A stretch of 64,000 nt of DNA from Candidatus Nanosynbacter sp. HMT-352 (lineage in GTDB: Bacteria > Patescibacteriota > Saccharimonadia > Saccharimonadales > Saccharimonadaceae). Position 1 is the first letter of the stretch. Every line of letters starts with the position of its first letter. Below the pieces are notes generated by a model that saw only the letters and a list, made by a program, of their open reading frames with translations, did no database searches and was not told the origin of the DNA. The stretch lies in the NCBI RefSeq assembly GCF_022819345.1, contig NZ_CP089288.1, positions 620,001-684,000 on the forward strand, in the 5' to 3' direction. Shown here piece after piece: positions 49,615 through 57,895 of the stretch. A program made the translations under genes and the position numbers.

Positions 49615-52116
49615 ATGACTAAAGTTCCACGCTTACTTGACACATTCACACCAAATCATTACAACCTAACTCTTGATTTAACACGCGCCGAGGAAAAAGA
49701 ATTTTCTGGCACAGTTATCATTTCTGGCGAGTCCACCGGCGAATCAATTTCACTACACTCCAAAGGCTTAACAATTCAATCAGCCACAATCGACAATCAG
49801 CCCGCCGACGTTTCATTTGGTGAGTTTGACGAATTGAGATTATCTCAGCCGAACCTTGAAAACGGAAAACACACAATTCACATCATTTTTTCCGGAAATA
49901 TTACTGACGCAATGCACGGCTTGTATCCTTGTTATTTCACTCACGACGGCATTAAAAAACAACTTTTCGCTACTCAATTTGAATCACATCACGCCCGCGA
50001 AGTTTTCCCTTGTGTTGATGAGCCGGCCGCCAAAGCTGAATATGATTTGACACTGGTCACCCGAACAGGAATAACGGTTTTGGGAAATATGCCCGTAAAA
50101 TACGAAGAAGAAAATGGCAATTCTCTCACGACGACATTTGAGAAAACACCACGAATGAGCAGTTACCTTCTGGCTTTCGTCATCGGTGAGTTGCACAAAA
50201 AATCCGCTCGCACCAAGTCTGGCGTCGAGGTCAACATCTGGGCAACACCAGCTCAGAATGAAAATACATTAGATTTTGCGTTAGACATCGCCACTCGCTC
50301 AATTGATTTTTATGACGAATATTTCGGGGTCAAATATCCATTGCCAAAATCCGACCACGTCGCTCTTCCCGATTTTTCCTCTGGCGCCATGGAAAATTGG
50401 GGATTGATTACTTACCGCGAAAGCTGTTTGCTTGCGGACCCAGAATTGACTCCAGAATCATCCAGGCGCTTCATTGCCACGGTTATCGCGCACGAGCTCA
50501 GCCATCAATGGTTCGGCAATTTGGTTACCATGCAGTGGTGGAACGACTTGTGGCTCAACGAAAGCTTCGCCAATATGATGGAATATGTAGCAATTGACGC
50601 GCTCCAGCCGGATTGGCATATGTGGGAAGATTTTGCCACGAATGAAGTAACGGCCGCGCTCAGACGCGACAGCTTGGACGGCGTTCAATCAGTTCAAGCC
50701 GACGTCAATCACCCAGACGAAATCAGCACTTTGTTCGACCCAGCAATTGTTTATGCCAAAGGCGGACGACTACTTGTTATGGTTAGAAAACTTATCGGCG
50801 AAGAGGCATTTCGCGCTGGTCTTAAATCATATTTTGAAAAATTCGCGTATAAAAACACTGTCGGAAATGACCTATGGCAAGAATTAGAGTCGGCGAGTGG
50901 TCAGCCAATCGTCAATCTAATGAACGCTTGGATTTCCCAACCTGGCCTTCCTGTCGTATCAGTTTCAAGCAGTCACGACGCGGCGATTCTAAGTCAGGAG
51001 AGATTCTTCATCGGCGAACACCAACCATCCGACACATTATGGCCGATTCCATTATTCGCAAACCAACCACTTGACGTAAAAATCTTGGATCAAAAAGAAA
51101 CCACCGTTTCTATTGAAAAGCCATTGCAATTAAACTGCGGCTTAAGCGCCCACTTCGTCACCAAATATGACGAATCCACTCGCGAATATTTATTGAAAAA
51201 CATTACAGAATTGCCAACCTTGGATAAGATTTGCATTTTACAGGACGCGACAATACTCGCCCGCGCTGGATTTGAAAACTCGGCGTCACTACTCCCATTG
51301 GCATTGTCGCTAAAAACCGAAACCAATGAAAAAGTCTTCGGTATGGCGGCTAGCGCCTTGACGGAACTGCGAAAATTCGTCGATGGCAATGACGCCGCCA
51401 GAGATTCATTAAAGAAAATTTCTGGAGAATTTGCGCGCGCCACATTTGAGGAATTGGGCTGGGATGAAAAAGCTGGCGAATCGGATGACGACCGCGAGCG
51501 GCGCACTACGGCTTTGAGTTTGATGATGTATAGTGAAGATGAAGAAGTTTTGAACGAGGCAAAAACGCGTTTTGATAGTAATAAATTGGAAGACTTACCG
51601 ACAGAAATTCGAGCTTTAATTATCAGCGCAAACGTGAGGCATTTCGAGACGCCAGAGATGATTGAAAATCTCTTTTCTGCATATAAAAACACGCCGTCAA
51701 ATGACCTGCAGAATGATATTGCAATTGGACTAACTTCCACCAAAAACCCTGAAACAGCAGAAAAAATTCTTGCCAACATTAAAAATTCCAATATTATCCG
51801 CCCACAAGACGCCAGCCGTTGGTTCGTGTATTTAATTCGGACCAGAGAAAGCCGCCAGATTGCTTGGAATTGGTTAAAGGAGAACTGGGCGTGGGTCGAA
51901 GATACATTTGGCGAAGATAAAAGCTACGACGATTTTATTCGCTATGCCGCCACAGCCCTACTGACAACCGACGAACTTGACGATTTCCGACAATTCTTTG
52001 AGCCGATGATGGACATTCCAGCCCTAGCCAGAACGATTAAGCTGGGAATTACCGAAATATCAGCACGAGTTGAGCTGATTAAACGAGACAAAGAGGCGGT
52101 TATTTCCGCGTTGTAA
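49615..52116 (+). CDS. M1-family aminopeptidase
   Basis: Zinc aminopeptidase of the gluzincin class, 833 residues. Substrate-site GAMENWG near residue 260, zinc motif HELSHQWFGN with the third ligand Glu in WLNESFAN, and a long helical C-terminal domain as in PepN/ERAP enzymes. No signal peptide, so probably cytoplasmic. It would recycle peptides to amino acids in a cell with little biosynthesis. Confidence 0.95.
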   Translation: MTKVPRLLDTFTPNHYNLTLDLTRAEEKEFSGTVIISGESTGESISLHSKGLTIQSATIDNQPADVSFGEFDELRLSQPNLENGKHTIHIIFSGNITDAMHGLYPCYFTHDGIKKQLFATQFESHHAREVFPCVDEPAAKAEYDLTLVTRTGITVLGNMPVKYEEENGNSLTTTFEKTPRMSSYLLAFVIGELHKKSARTKSGVEVNIWATPAQNENTLDFALDIATRSIDFYDEYFGVKYPLPKSDHVALPDFSSGAMENWGLITYRESCLLADPELTPESSRRFIATVIAHELSHQWFGNLVTMQWWNDLWLNESFANMMEYVAIDALQPDWHMWEDFATNEVTAALRRDSLDGVQSVQADVNHPDEISTLFDPAIVYAKGGRLLVMVRKLIGEEAFRAGLKSYFEKFAYKNTVGNDLWQELESASGQPIVNLMNAWISQPGLPVVSVSSSHDAAILSQERFFIGEHQPSDTLWPIPLFANQPLDVKILDQKETTVSIEKPLQLNCGLSAHFVTKYDESTREYLLKNITELPTLDKICILQDATILARAGFENSASLLPLALSLKTETNEKVFGMAASALTELRKFVDGNDAARDSLKKISGEFARATFEELGWDEKAGESDDDRERRTTALSLMMYSEDEEVLNEAKTRFDSNKLEDLPTEIRALIISANVRHFETPEMIENLFSAYKNTPSNDLQNDIAIGLTSTKNPETAEKILANIKNSNIIRPQDASRWFVYLIRTRESRQIAWNWLKENWAWVEDTFGEDKSYDDFIRYAATALLTTDELDDFRQFFEPMMDIPALARTIKLGITEISARVELIKRDKEAVISAL

Positions 52117-52157
52117 ATAATTTGGTCGCATTATTTTGCGGTTTTTGACAAAATCTA

Positions 52158-52369
52158 TTGACATTTTATTATATTAGTGGTATAAATGAGTACAGCTTTT
52201 GTTGATAGAACAAATGTTTTGTCCGAAAGCGCACTTTGACAAGGCAGTCATTGCGGGATGAGTTTCTATTTCTTTTTTTAAAAAATATCAAAAAGGGATA
52301 GGATCTCATCCTGCACTGAAGAAAAGTGCTTTACCACAGCCGAGTGGGGACGAGAGGAAGGAAAGAGCA
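52158..52369 (+). promoter_or_regulatory. Unit D promoter and three-hairpin 5' leader
   Basis: TTGACA (52158-52163), 17 bp, TATAAA (52181-52186). P1 52195-52201/52224-52230; P2 52252-52262/52305-52315, continued after the same T-T mismatch by 52264-52272/52295-52303; P3 52313-52317/52325-52329. Tail-matching segment 52238-52249. Sequence differs from units A-C at many paired positions while pairing is kept. Confidence 0.78.
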
Positions 52370-52810
52370 ATGCTCACGAAAGAAAATCTCGAAAGCATGC
52401 TAACCGAAAACACGGAGGCAATCTCCGTGTATACGGAAATTCTGAAGGGGAAGGTATCCACGCTGAATACCTACAACAATGGAATCAGCGATATCATGGG
52501 TGATTACCCTAACCTCCAGAAGACGCACATCCAGGAGGATTCGGAAGCCCTTCGAGATCTACTGGTCTCTATCTGCCATAATGGCCTGGAAGGGTCATTG
52601 GAGGCAGTACAAGGAAAGATCAACGAGATGCTGGGCGCAGTCTCATCCATAGCGGAAGAGGAGTCGTCTATGTCTGATTGGCCAGGATGCTACTGGATCC
52701 AGTACTGGAAATTCCTGCGTGATCTGAGAGATCTCATCACAACGGAAGTTCCCTTGTATCAGGCGAGCAACCTTGCTATCGCCAAAAAGCTTGCTGAGCT
52801 TGCGGATTAA
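52370..52810 (+). CDS. Unit D orphan small protein
   Basis: Not recognised; 146 residues from MLTKENLESMLTENTEAISV. Acidic, helical, no signal peptide or membrane segment, one Trp-rich stretch (SDWPGCYWIQYWKFL). A purine-rich GGAAGG site precedes the ATG. It stands 35 kb from units A-B but has the same leader and tail plan, which supports it being a real gene. Confidence 0.65.
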   Translation: MLTKENLESMLTENTEAISVYTEILKGKVSTLNTYNNGISDIMGDYPNLQKTHIQEDSEALRDLLVSICHNGLEGSLEAVQGKINEMLGAVSSIAEEESSMSDWPGCYWIQYWKFLRDLRDLITTEVPLYQASNLAIAKKLAELAD

Positions 52811-52820
52811 TTCGCAAGCA

Positions 52821-52874
52821 GAATGTACGATGAAGCAAACTTACTCTTCGCCACGATTGCCTTGTCGTACATTC
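52821..52874 (+). other. Unit D 3' tail hairpin
   Basis: GAATGTACGA (52821-52830) pairs with TCGTACATTC (52865-52874). The 3' arm part 52855-52866 (GATTGCCTTGTC) is complementary to leader 52238-52249 over 12 bp with one G-U. Confidence 0.68.
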
Positions 52875-52902
52875 CCTATAATTAATACACTTAACGTTAA
52901 AG

Positions 52903-52927
52903 AGTCCTCATTCGGGGCTGTTTTTTT
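52903..52927 (+). terminator. Terminator of unit D
   Basis: AGTCCT/GGGGCT stem (52903-52908 with 52914-52919) followed by GTTTTTTT; akin to the unit A terminator. It touches the stop codon of the convergent rnhB gene. Confidence 0.78.
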
Positions 52928-53915
52928 ATTCCAGCACCACACACTCTTTAGCTACGGGCGGATTTCCATCAACAGAAATTGCCAGCATTTGCATATCGCA
53001 GCTTTCATATTGCGCATTTTTGGCAATGAATATTTCAGCAGAAAAACGCATTTGCTGCTGTTTTTTATTTGTAATTGCCGCCAAGCCATCGCCGAAATTG
53101 TCATTTTTCCGATATTTGACCTCTGTAAAATATAAAATATTATCTTTTTTACTAACAATATCAATTTCGCAATACCGCGTTCGCCAATTCCGTTCTATAA
53201 TCTCATGACCATCGCCCACCAACCAATCTGCCGCCACTTGCTCACCTTTATCACCAATTTGACGCGTCGTGTCTTTTTGCTGGTTTTTAGATTTTCCGTC
53301 GTCAGACGCATTTTGCGAATTCACCTCAACATTAGCATATTTAGCCAACGGCGCAAAACTCAGCCGATGTAGCGGAGTTACGCCCAGATTATCAATAGCC
53401 GCTCGATGCTTCGCCACACCATAACCAACGTGTGAAGAAAAATCATATCCCGGATAAATATTATCCTGCTTCGCCATAAACTTATCGCGAGCCACCTTAG
53501 CAATAATCGACGCCGCCGAAACGCTCGGAATCAAACCGTCGGCTTTCGCTATAATTGTTACATACTTTTCTAGCGGTGTACCCGCCAAAAAATTGACCGT
53601 CCCATCAATAATAATCTCATCAAACGTCGAGCCGTTTTTCCGACATTTCGCTTGAATTTCTTTGACTGCGCGCCGCGTAGCCAGTTTAAGCGCCTCGCTC
53701 ATCCCTATTTCATCCAGCTCCTCAGCAGGAACCCAGCCCAACGCCCAAGCCGACGCTTGCTCGCGAATTTCCTCGTCAAGCAATTCACGTCGTTTTTTGG
53801 TCAATTTTTTACTATCATCAAGCCCTTCAATTTCAGCGCCACCCAAAACCACCGCACCAATCACCAACGGTCCAGCCCACGCGCCGCGACCAACTTCATC
53901 AATTCCCAGAATCAC
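52926..53915 (-). CDS. rnhB: Ribonuclease HII fused to a YraN-type nuclease domain
   Basis: 329 residues with two domains. Residues 1 to about 200 are RNase HII, removing ribonucleotides from DNA: GIDEVGRGAWAGPL with the catalytic Asp-Glu, IIDGTVNF, and SAASIIAKVARDKFM. A polar linker (DDGKSKNQQKDTTRQ) leads to about 110 residues of YraN/UPF0102: GDKGEQVAADWL, then RYCEIDIVSKKDNILYFTEVK with the PD-(D/E)XK pattern. In many bacteria rnhB and yraN are separate neighbours; here they are one frame. It overlaps the upstream VanZ-like gene by 17 nt. Confidence 0.93.
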   Translation of the reverse strand: MILGIDEVGRGAWAGPLVIGAVVLGGAEIEGLDDSKKLTKKRRELLDEEIREQASAWALGWVPAEELDEIGMSEALKLATRRAVKEIQAKCRKNGSTFDEIIIDGTVNFLAGTPLEKYVTIIAKADGLIPSVSAASIIAKVARDKFMAKQDNIYPGYDFSSHVGYGVAKHRAAIDNLGVTPLHRLSFAPLAKYANVEVNSQNASDDGKSKNQQKDTTRQIGDKGEQVAADWLVGDGHEIIERNWRTRYCEIDIVSKKDNILYFTEVKYRKNDNFGDGLAAITNKKQQQMRFSAEIFIAKNAQYESCDMQMLAISVDGNPPVAKECVVLE

Positions 53916-54396
53916 CCGACAATTTTCCCTTTTTCATCATAAAATCCACAATAATCCAGCCAATACAAACTGTTGCCGCGCCTAATGTATTCGCTAGAAT
54001 ATCCCAATTCGTGTCGTCTAATTTTATACTCGCCAAACCCGCCTTGACCATAAATAATTCCGCCAATTCGTTAATGCAACCTAACGCCGAAACTAAAGCA
54101 AAAACTGAAAATGCCGTCACCAGCCAATGCGCCCGCCATTTCATCGACGAAACCAAATACACCCAGAATAGCCCCGTAAATAGTCCGCCACCCACAAAAT
54201 GCGTCGTAAAACTAGTGTCCTGTCCGTCAATTAACGGCGACGGCAAATACCAAGATATGAAAAACAACAAACACGCTACGTAAAGTAGCCAGCGATATTT
54301 TTGCTCACAATCAAAGCCGTTTCTTCTCAAAACGTAAGGCGTCGCCACAGCCAAAGTCGTCGGAACAAGGACGGATATATAATGAAATATTGCCAT
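53899..54396 (-). CDS. VanZ-like membrane protein
   Basis: 165 residues with about five hydrophobic segments (FHYISVLVPTTLAVATP, WLLYVACLLFFISWYLP, LFTGLFWVYLVS, AFSVFALVSALGCINE, GAATVCIGWIIVDF). The INELAELF and DTNWDILANTLGA motifs fit VanZ/DUF2238-like proteins. ATG 54396 follows TGtTATAAT by 6 nt. Function unknown. Confidence 0.7.
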   Translation of the reverse strand: MAIFHYISVLVPTTLAVATPYVLRRNGFDCEQKYRWLLYVACLLFFISWYLPSPLIDGQDTSFTTHFVGGGLFTGLFWVYLVSSMKWRAHWLVTAFSVFALVSALGCINELAELFMVKAGLASIKLDDTNWDILANTLGAATVCIGWIIVDFMMKKGKLSGDSGN

Positions 54397-54402
54397 ATTG
54401 AG

Positions 54403-54408
54403 ATTATA
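54403..54408 (-). promoter_or_regulatory. Extended -10 box of the leaderless VanZ-like gene
   Basis: TGtTATAAT on the minus strand, 6 nt before the ATG at 54396. Confidence 0.65.
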
Positions 54409-54415
54409 ACATGAG

Positions 54416-54444
54416 AAAACCGCCTCAGATTAAGAGACGGTTTT
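54416..54444 (-). terminator. Terminator of rplS
   Basis: AAAACCGTCTC and GAGGCGGTTTT stem read on the minus strand. It lies just upstream of the -10 box of the next gene. Confidence 0.8.
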
Positions 54445-54464
54445 AACGATTAACCAATTGATAA

Positions 54465-54986
54465 TTACGCGTCTTTATGGCGAGCCGCAACTTCAGCAGC
54501 CTTAGCGTCAAGTTCAGCCTGAGCGGCATCTTTTTCAGCTTGTTTTGCAGCAGCAGCCTGAGCAGCTTCTTCCTTCAAGCGTTCAGCTTCTGCTTCCGCC
54601 TTAACGTCATGAATGTCATTGACGGCGGCGCGATCGAAATTCTTAGCCGTCAAGCGAGCTGACTTACCGCTACGCTGGCGAAGGAAGCTTAAGAACTTGC
54701 GACGAACCTTAGCACGACGAACAATCTCAATCTTCTCAATCAGTGGACTGTGCATCAAAAATGACTTTTCAACGCCAACGCCTGAAGCGATCTTTCGAAC
54801 CGTAATGCGTGATGTGTGTGATTTTTTATTGTCGGTACGGATAACAACACCCTCGAACATCTGAATACGCTCTTTGTTGCCTTCCTTAATTTTCTGGTAA
54901 ACGCGAACTGTGTCACCACTGCGAGCATCGACAACTGCTTGCTTTTTTTGTGCTTGGTTGATTTTGTCAATCAATTGAAAACTCAT
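54465..54986 (-). CDS. rplS: Ribosomal protein L19 with C-terminal extension
   Basis: 173 residues. Residues 1 to about 115 are standard L19 (ARSGDTVRVYQKIKEGNKERIQ, FEGVVI, ITVRKIASGVGVEKSF, KIEIVRRAKVRRKFLSFLR). The last 50-odd residues are an Ala/Glu/Lys-rich helix (AEAERLKEEAAQAAAAKQAE) absent from usual L19. The upstream 140 nt can form a GC-rich hairpin that might be an autoregulatory leader, but I cannot match it to a known L19 leader. Confidence 0.94.
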   Translation of the reverse strand: MSFQLIDKINQAQKKQAVVDARSGDTVRVYQKIKEGNKERIQMFEGVVIRTDNKKSHTSRITVRKIASGVGVEKSFLMHSPLIEKIEIVRRAKVRRKFLSFLRQRSGKSARLTAKNFDRAAVNDIHDVKAEAEAERLKEEAAQAAAAKQAEKDAAQAELDAKAAEVAARHKDA

Positions 54987-55138
54987 AATTTTTTCCTATC
55001 TTCCGAACTCGCTCCGACTGGCCACGCAGTTGTACTTCTGCGGCTCCACGTCAAACAAGGCTCGAATATTTAACTCTCGTACAATTACATAAGATAATAA
55101 CACAAATCTAAAGAAATATCAATTAAATAAAATTGGAG

Positions 55139-55144
55139 TATAAT
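55139..55144 (+). promoter_or_regulatory. -10 box of the leaderless malic enzyme gene
   Basis: TATAAT, 6 nt before ATG 55151. It decides the start: the longer ORF from 55133 would include the promoter. Confidence 0.7.
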
Positions 55145-55150
55145 ATAGTT

Positions 55151-56284
55151 ATGGATTACAATAAATTAGCACTCGAACTACACGAAAAATACAAAGGTAA
55201 AATTACGACTAGCCTCAGAGATAAAGAAGAGCTTAATCGCGACAAACTTAGCGCCTATTACAGCCCTGGCGTCGGCGCAGTCAGCCAAGCAATTGCCGAA
55301 AATCCAGCCGATTTACCAAAATACACTTGGACAAACAATCTAGTCGCCGTAATCTCAGACGGCTCAGCAATTTTGGGCTTAGGCAATTTGGGACCAAAAG
55401 CCGCCATGCCAGTTATGGAAGGAAAAGCTTTGCTATTTAAGCATTTTGCCGATGTCGACGCCGTGCCAATTGTATTAGACGTTCACGAGCCAGAAGAAAT
55501 CATTGCCACAGTTAAAGCCATTGCGCCAAGTTTCGGCGCCATCAACCTCGAAGACATCGCCGCACCAAAATGCTTTGAAATTGAAGAGCGATTGAAGGCA
55601 GAATTAGATATTCCAGTCTTCCACGACGATCAACACGGCACAGCTGTCGTTGTGTTGGCGGGCTTAATTAACGCCGCCAAATTGACAGGACGAAACCTGG
55701 CAGATTGCAAATTCGTAGTCATCGGCGCGGGCGCAGCTGGCACAGCAATCATCAAATTGTTAAATCTTTACGGAGCAAAAAACATCGTGGCGGTGGATAG
55801 CCGAGGAATTGTCGGAAAATCACGCACAGACTTGAACACTGAAAAAACCGCGCTATTGGAATATGTCGACGCATCACAATCTGGCTCAATTGAAGACGCC
55901 ATCACTGACGCAGACGTATTCATCGGCGTATCGCGCGCAGGACTTCTCACTCCAGAATTAGTCAAAAAAATGGCGAAAGATCCAATCGTATTCGCGCTAG
56001 CAAATCCTGTTCCAGAGATTATGCCAGATGTCGCCAAAGAAGCCGGCGTCGCAATCATCGGCACGGGTCGTAGCGACTTCCCAAACCAAGTCAACAATTC
56101 CCTGGCCTTCCCTGGAATTTTCCGCGGCGCATTAGATCACGGAGTTAAGAAAATCACCGATCAGCACAAATTGGCGGCCGCTGAAGCGCTAGCCAACCTG
56201 GTCGAAAACCCAACCGTCGACAAAGTCGTCCCAACCGCATTTGACGAGGGTGTTGTTGAAGCTGTCGCGAATGTAATTAGATGA
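55151..56284 (+). CDS. Malic enzyme (NAD(P)-dependent)
   Basis: Oxidative decarboxylation of malate to pyruvate; 377 residues. The N-terminal domain has [15 protein letters not shown]; metal and malate binding are seen in [14 protein letters not shown] and [16 protein letters not shown]; the Rossmann motif is [12 protein letters not shown]. It is the short bacterial form without the phosphotransacetylase domain of MaeB. Cofactor preference cannot be read safely. Confidence 0.93.
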   Translation: MDYNKLALELHEKYKGKITTSLRDKEELNRDKLSAYYSPGVGAVSQAIAENPADLPKYTWTNNLVAVISDGSAILGLGNLGPKAAMPVMEGKALLFKHFADVDAVPIVLDVHEPEEIIATVKAIAPSFGAINLEDIAAPKCFEIEERLKAELDIPVFHDDQHGTAVVVLAGLINAAKLTGRNLADCKFVVIGAGAAGTAIIKLLNLYGAKNIVAVDSRGIVGKSRTDLNTEKTALLEYVDASQSGSIEDAITDADVFIGVSRAGLLTPELVKKMAKDPIVFALANPVPEIMPDVAKEAGVAIIGTGRSDFPNQVNNSLAFPGIFRGALDHGVKKITDQHKLAAAEALANLVENPTVDKVVPTAFDEGVVEAVANVIR

Positions 56285-56286
56285 CC

Positions 56287-57858
56287 CTAAGCACCGGCAC
56301 CGTACTTAGCTGCATCACGAGAGTCGCCATCTATGAATAGAGCTACTAACGACTCCTGATTTTGTTTGTCACAAGCCCCCAAAAATAACACCATTTCAGT
56401 CACTCCAGCTTTCTGAAGAGATTTTTTAGTCTCACTTTCATCGGGCATATCCTCAACGCTGACTTTTGACACATAAACCCTCTTGGCGTTATGCGTTTGT
56501 TCTTTCCAGGCGTAAATTATAAACGGATAAAGCTCTTTTAATCTATTATTTAAGCCAACTGGCAAACCGACAGACTTATCTTCTGAAGTTGCCACGCATT
56601 TGGCGGCCATAATTAATTTATCCTTAATAATGGGCAGAATACTCCGTTTCTTCTCGTCGTTTTCGTATCCAGTCATTTTATGCTCGACCTTTTTAGCCTC
56701 TTCAGTGCGCGCGTCAATTACTGCGACTACAGTACCGTCACCACCACGCTCAACATGCAGTACATCTACAATAGAATCTTCTTTAAGCCACGGAAACGTC
56801 TCGCTATCAAGCGCCACAACATCTCCCGCCTTTAGTCCAATTTCTATCAACTGAGGGCTGCTTTCTTCGATTGTCAGCTTCGGTTTATTCGACCTTTTTC
56901 TCTTAGCGACTTTTTTCAAAGACCTACTCGCAATTTCACCCGTCACTTCGTAGGTTCTGAATTTTTCAGAAAGAACCTTTAGCTCGCCTTCTAGAATTGA
57001 CCCCATTTTCTCTTCCGCCACAGATTTAGCAAGAGTCTGTGCATTCAGGCAATTTTCCTCAAATACAATTTCAGCATATTCACGAGCCAACAGCTCCTCG
57101 TCCAGATCTCTCATCCTGCCTACACAGTCGAGCATGGCTTTTACCAACTCCAGATCTCTTTCGTAATTAAAGAAGGCTTCAACGCGCTCCATACGCACAT
57201 CACTCTCGCCTCCGAGCATCGCCTCAAGCTCATCAGCTTTAAGTATTGAAAAATTTGTCAATAGCTCAACCAAGTGATGTGTCTTTTCGCGAACTGGATC
57301 GTATTCGGGTCGACTTATTCCAAATTCTACAGACGAAGAAGTGCTGTCTTTTCTATAAATCCCATCAATCACAGATCTCTTAGTCTCTAATGTGAGTTGT
57401 ATATATTCATAATCGGCATCATCTCGTCTGAGATTGTTATTCTTCTGAAATTTCTTTACTGTAGGAATTTTATATCCTTTAAGATTGCAATACTTCGGAA
57501 CATTAACTTCCGCTATTTTAGCGGGAAAAATTTTATCTAACGACGATATGAAAGCATCGAGCGAGGTTTTATATTCCTTATTAAACTCTTCTTTCAATCG
57601 AGAACTCACTTCATCAAAATCGTAGCGAACATCCAAATACTCGGGAGACTGATCGTACACATCCCTAGCCTGCTTAAGAGTATCGATTACAGGCTTATAT
57701 TTCTCAACCAAATCCTTAAACATAGATGAGTCTTTAGGAACATCTTCATATATATATTCAAGGAAATTGATAACAGTATCGAAAATTTCACAGACAGAGT
57801 CTTTCTCAGACTCTGAAGGTTCACTATCGTAATAAGAGTGTTCCGGAATTTCGCTCAT
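56287..57858 (-). CDS. Orphan 523-residue protein under a palindromic operator
   Basis: Not recognised. The protein is acidic and helical in the first 300 residues (FKDLVEKYKPVIDTLKQARD, then RMRDLDEELLAREYAEIVF), has a basic hinge (SLKKVAKRKRSNKPK, about 325-340), and ends with a mixed alpha/beta part with VALDSETFPW and TVVAVIDARTEE. No signal peptide or membrane segment. Its promoter has a 9-bp inverted repeat over the -10 box. Codon use looks like the neighbours. It ends 2 bp from the convergent malic enzyme gene. Confidence 0.65.
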   Translation of the reverse strand: MSEIPEHSYYDSEPSESEKDSVCEIFDTVINFLEYIYEDVPKDSSMFKDLVEKYKPVIDTLKQARDVYDQSPEYLDVRYDFDEVSSRLKEEFNKEYKTSLDAFISSLDKIFPAKIAEVNVPKYCNLKGYKIPTVKKFQKNNNLRRDDADYEYIQLTLETKRSVIDGIYRKDSTSSSVEFGISRPEYDPVREKTHHLVELLTNFSILKADELEAMLGGESDVRMERVEAFFNYERDLELVKAMLDCVGRMRDLDEELLAREYAEIVFEENCLNAQTLAKSVAEEKMGSILEGELKVLSEKFRTYEVTGEIASRSLKKVAKRKRSNKPKLTIEESSPQLIEIGLKAGDVVALDSETFPWLKEDSIVDVLHVERGGDGTVVAVIDARTEEAKKVEHKMTGYENDEKKRSILPIIKDKLIMAAKCVATSEDKSVGLPVGLNNRLKELYPFIIYAWKEQTHNAKRVYVSKVSVEDMPDESETKKSLQKAGVTEMVLFLGACDKQNQESLVALFIDGDSRDAAKYGAGA

Positions 57859-57895
57859 AAACTGATATTTTATCAGTTTATGGCTATAAAGTCAA
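57859..57895 (-). promoter_or_regulatory. Promoter with operator-like palindrome over the -10 box
   Basis: Minus strand TTGACT (57890-57895), 17 bp, TAAAAT (57867-57872), 8 nt to the ATG. A perfect repeat AAACTGATA-ttt-TATCAGTTT (57859-57879 on the plus strand) covers the -10 box and the start region. Confidence 0.7.
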
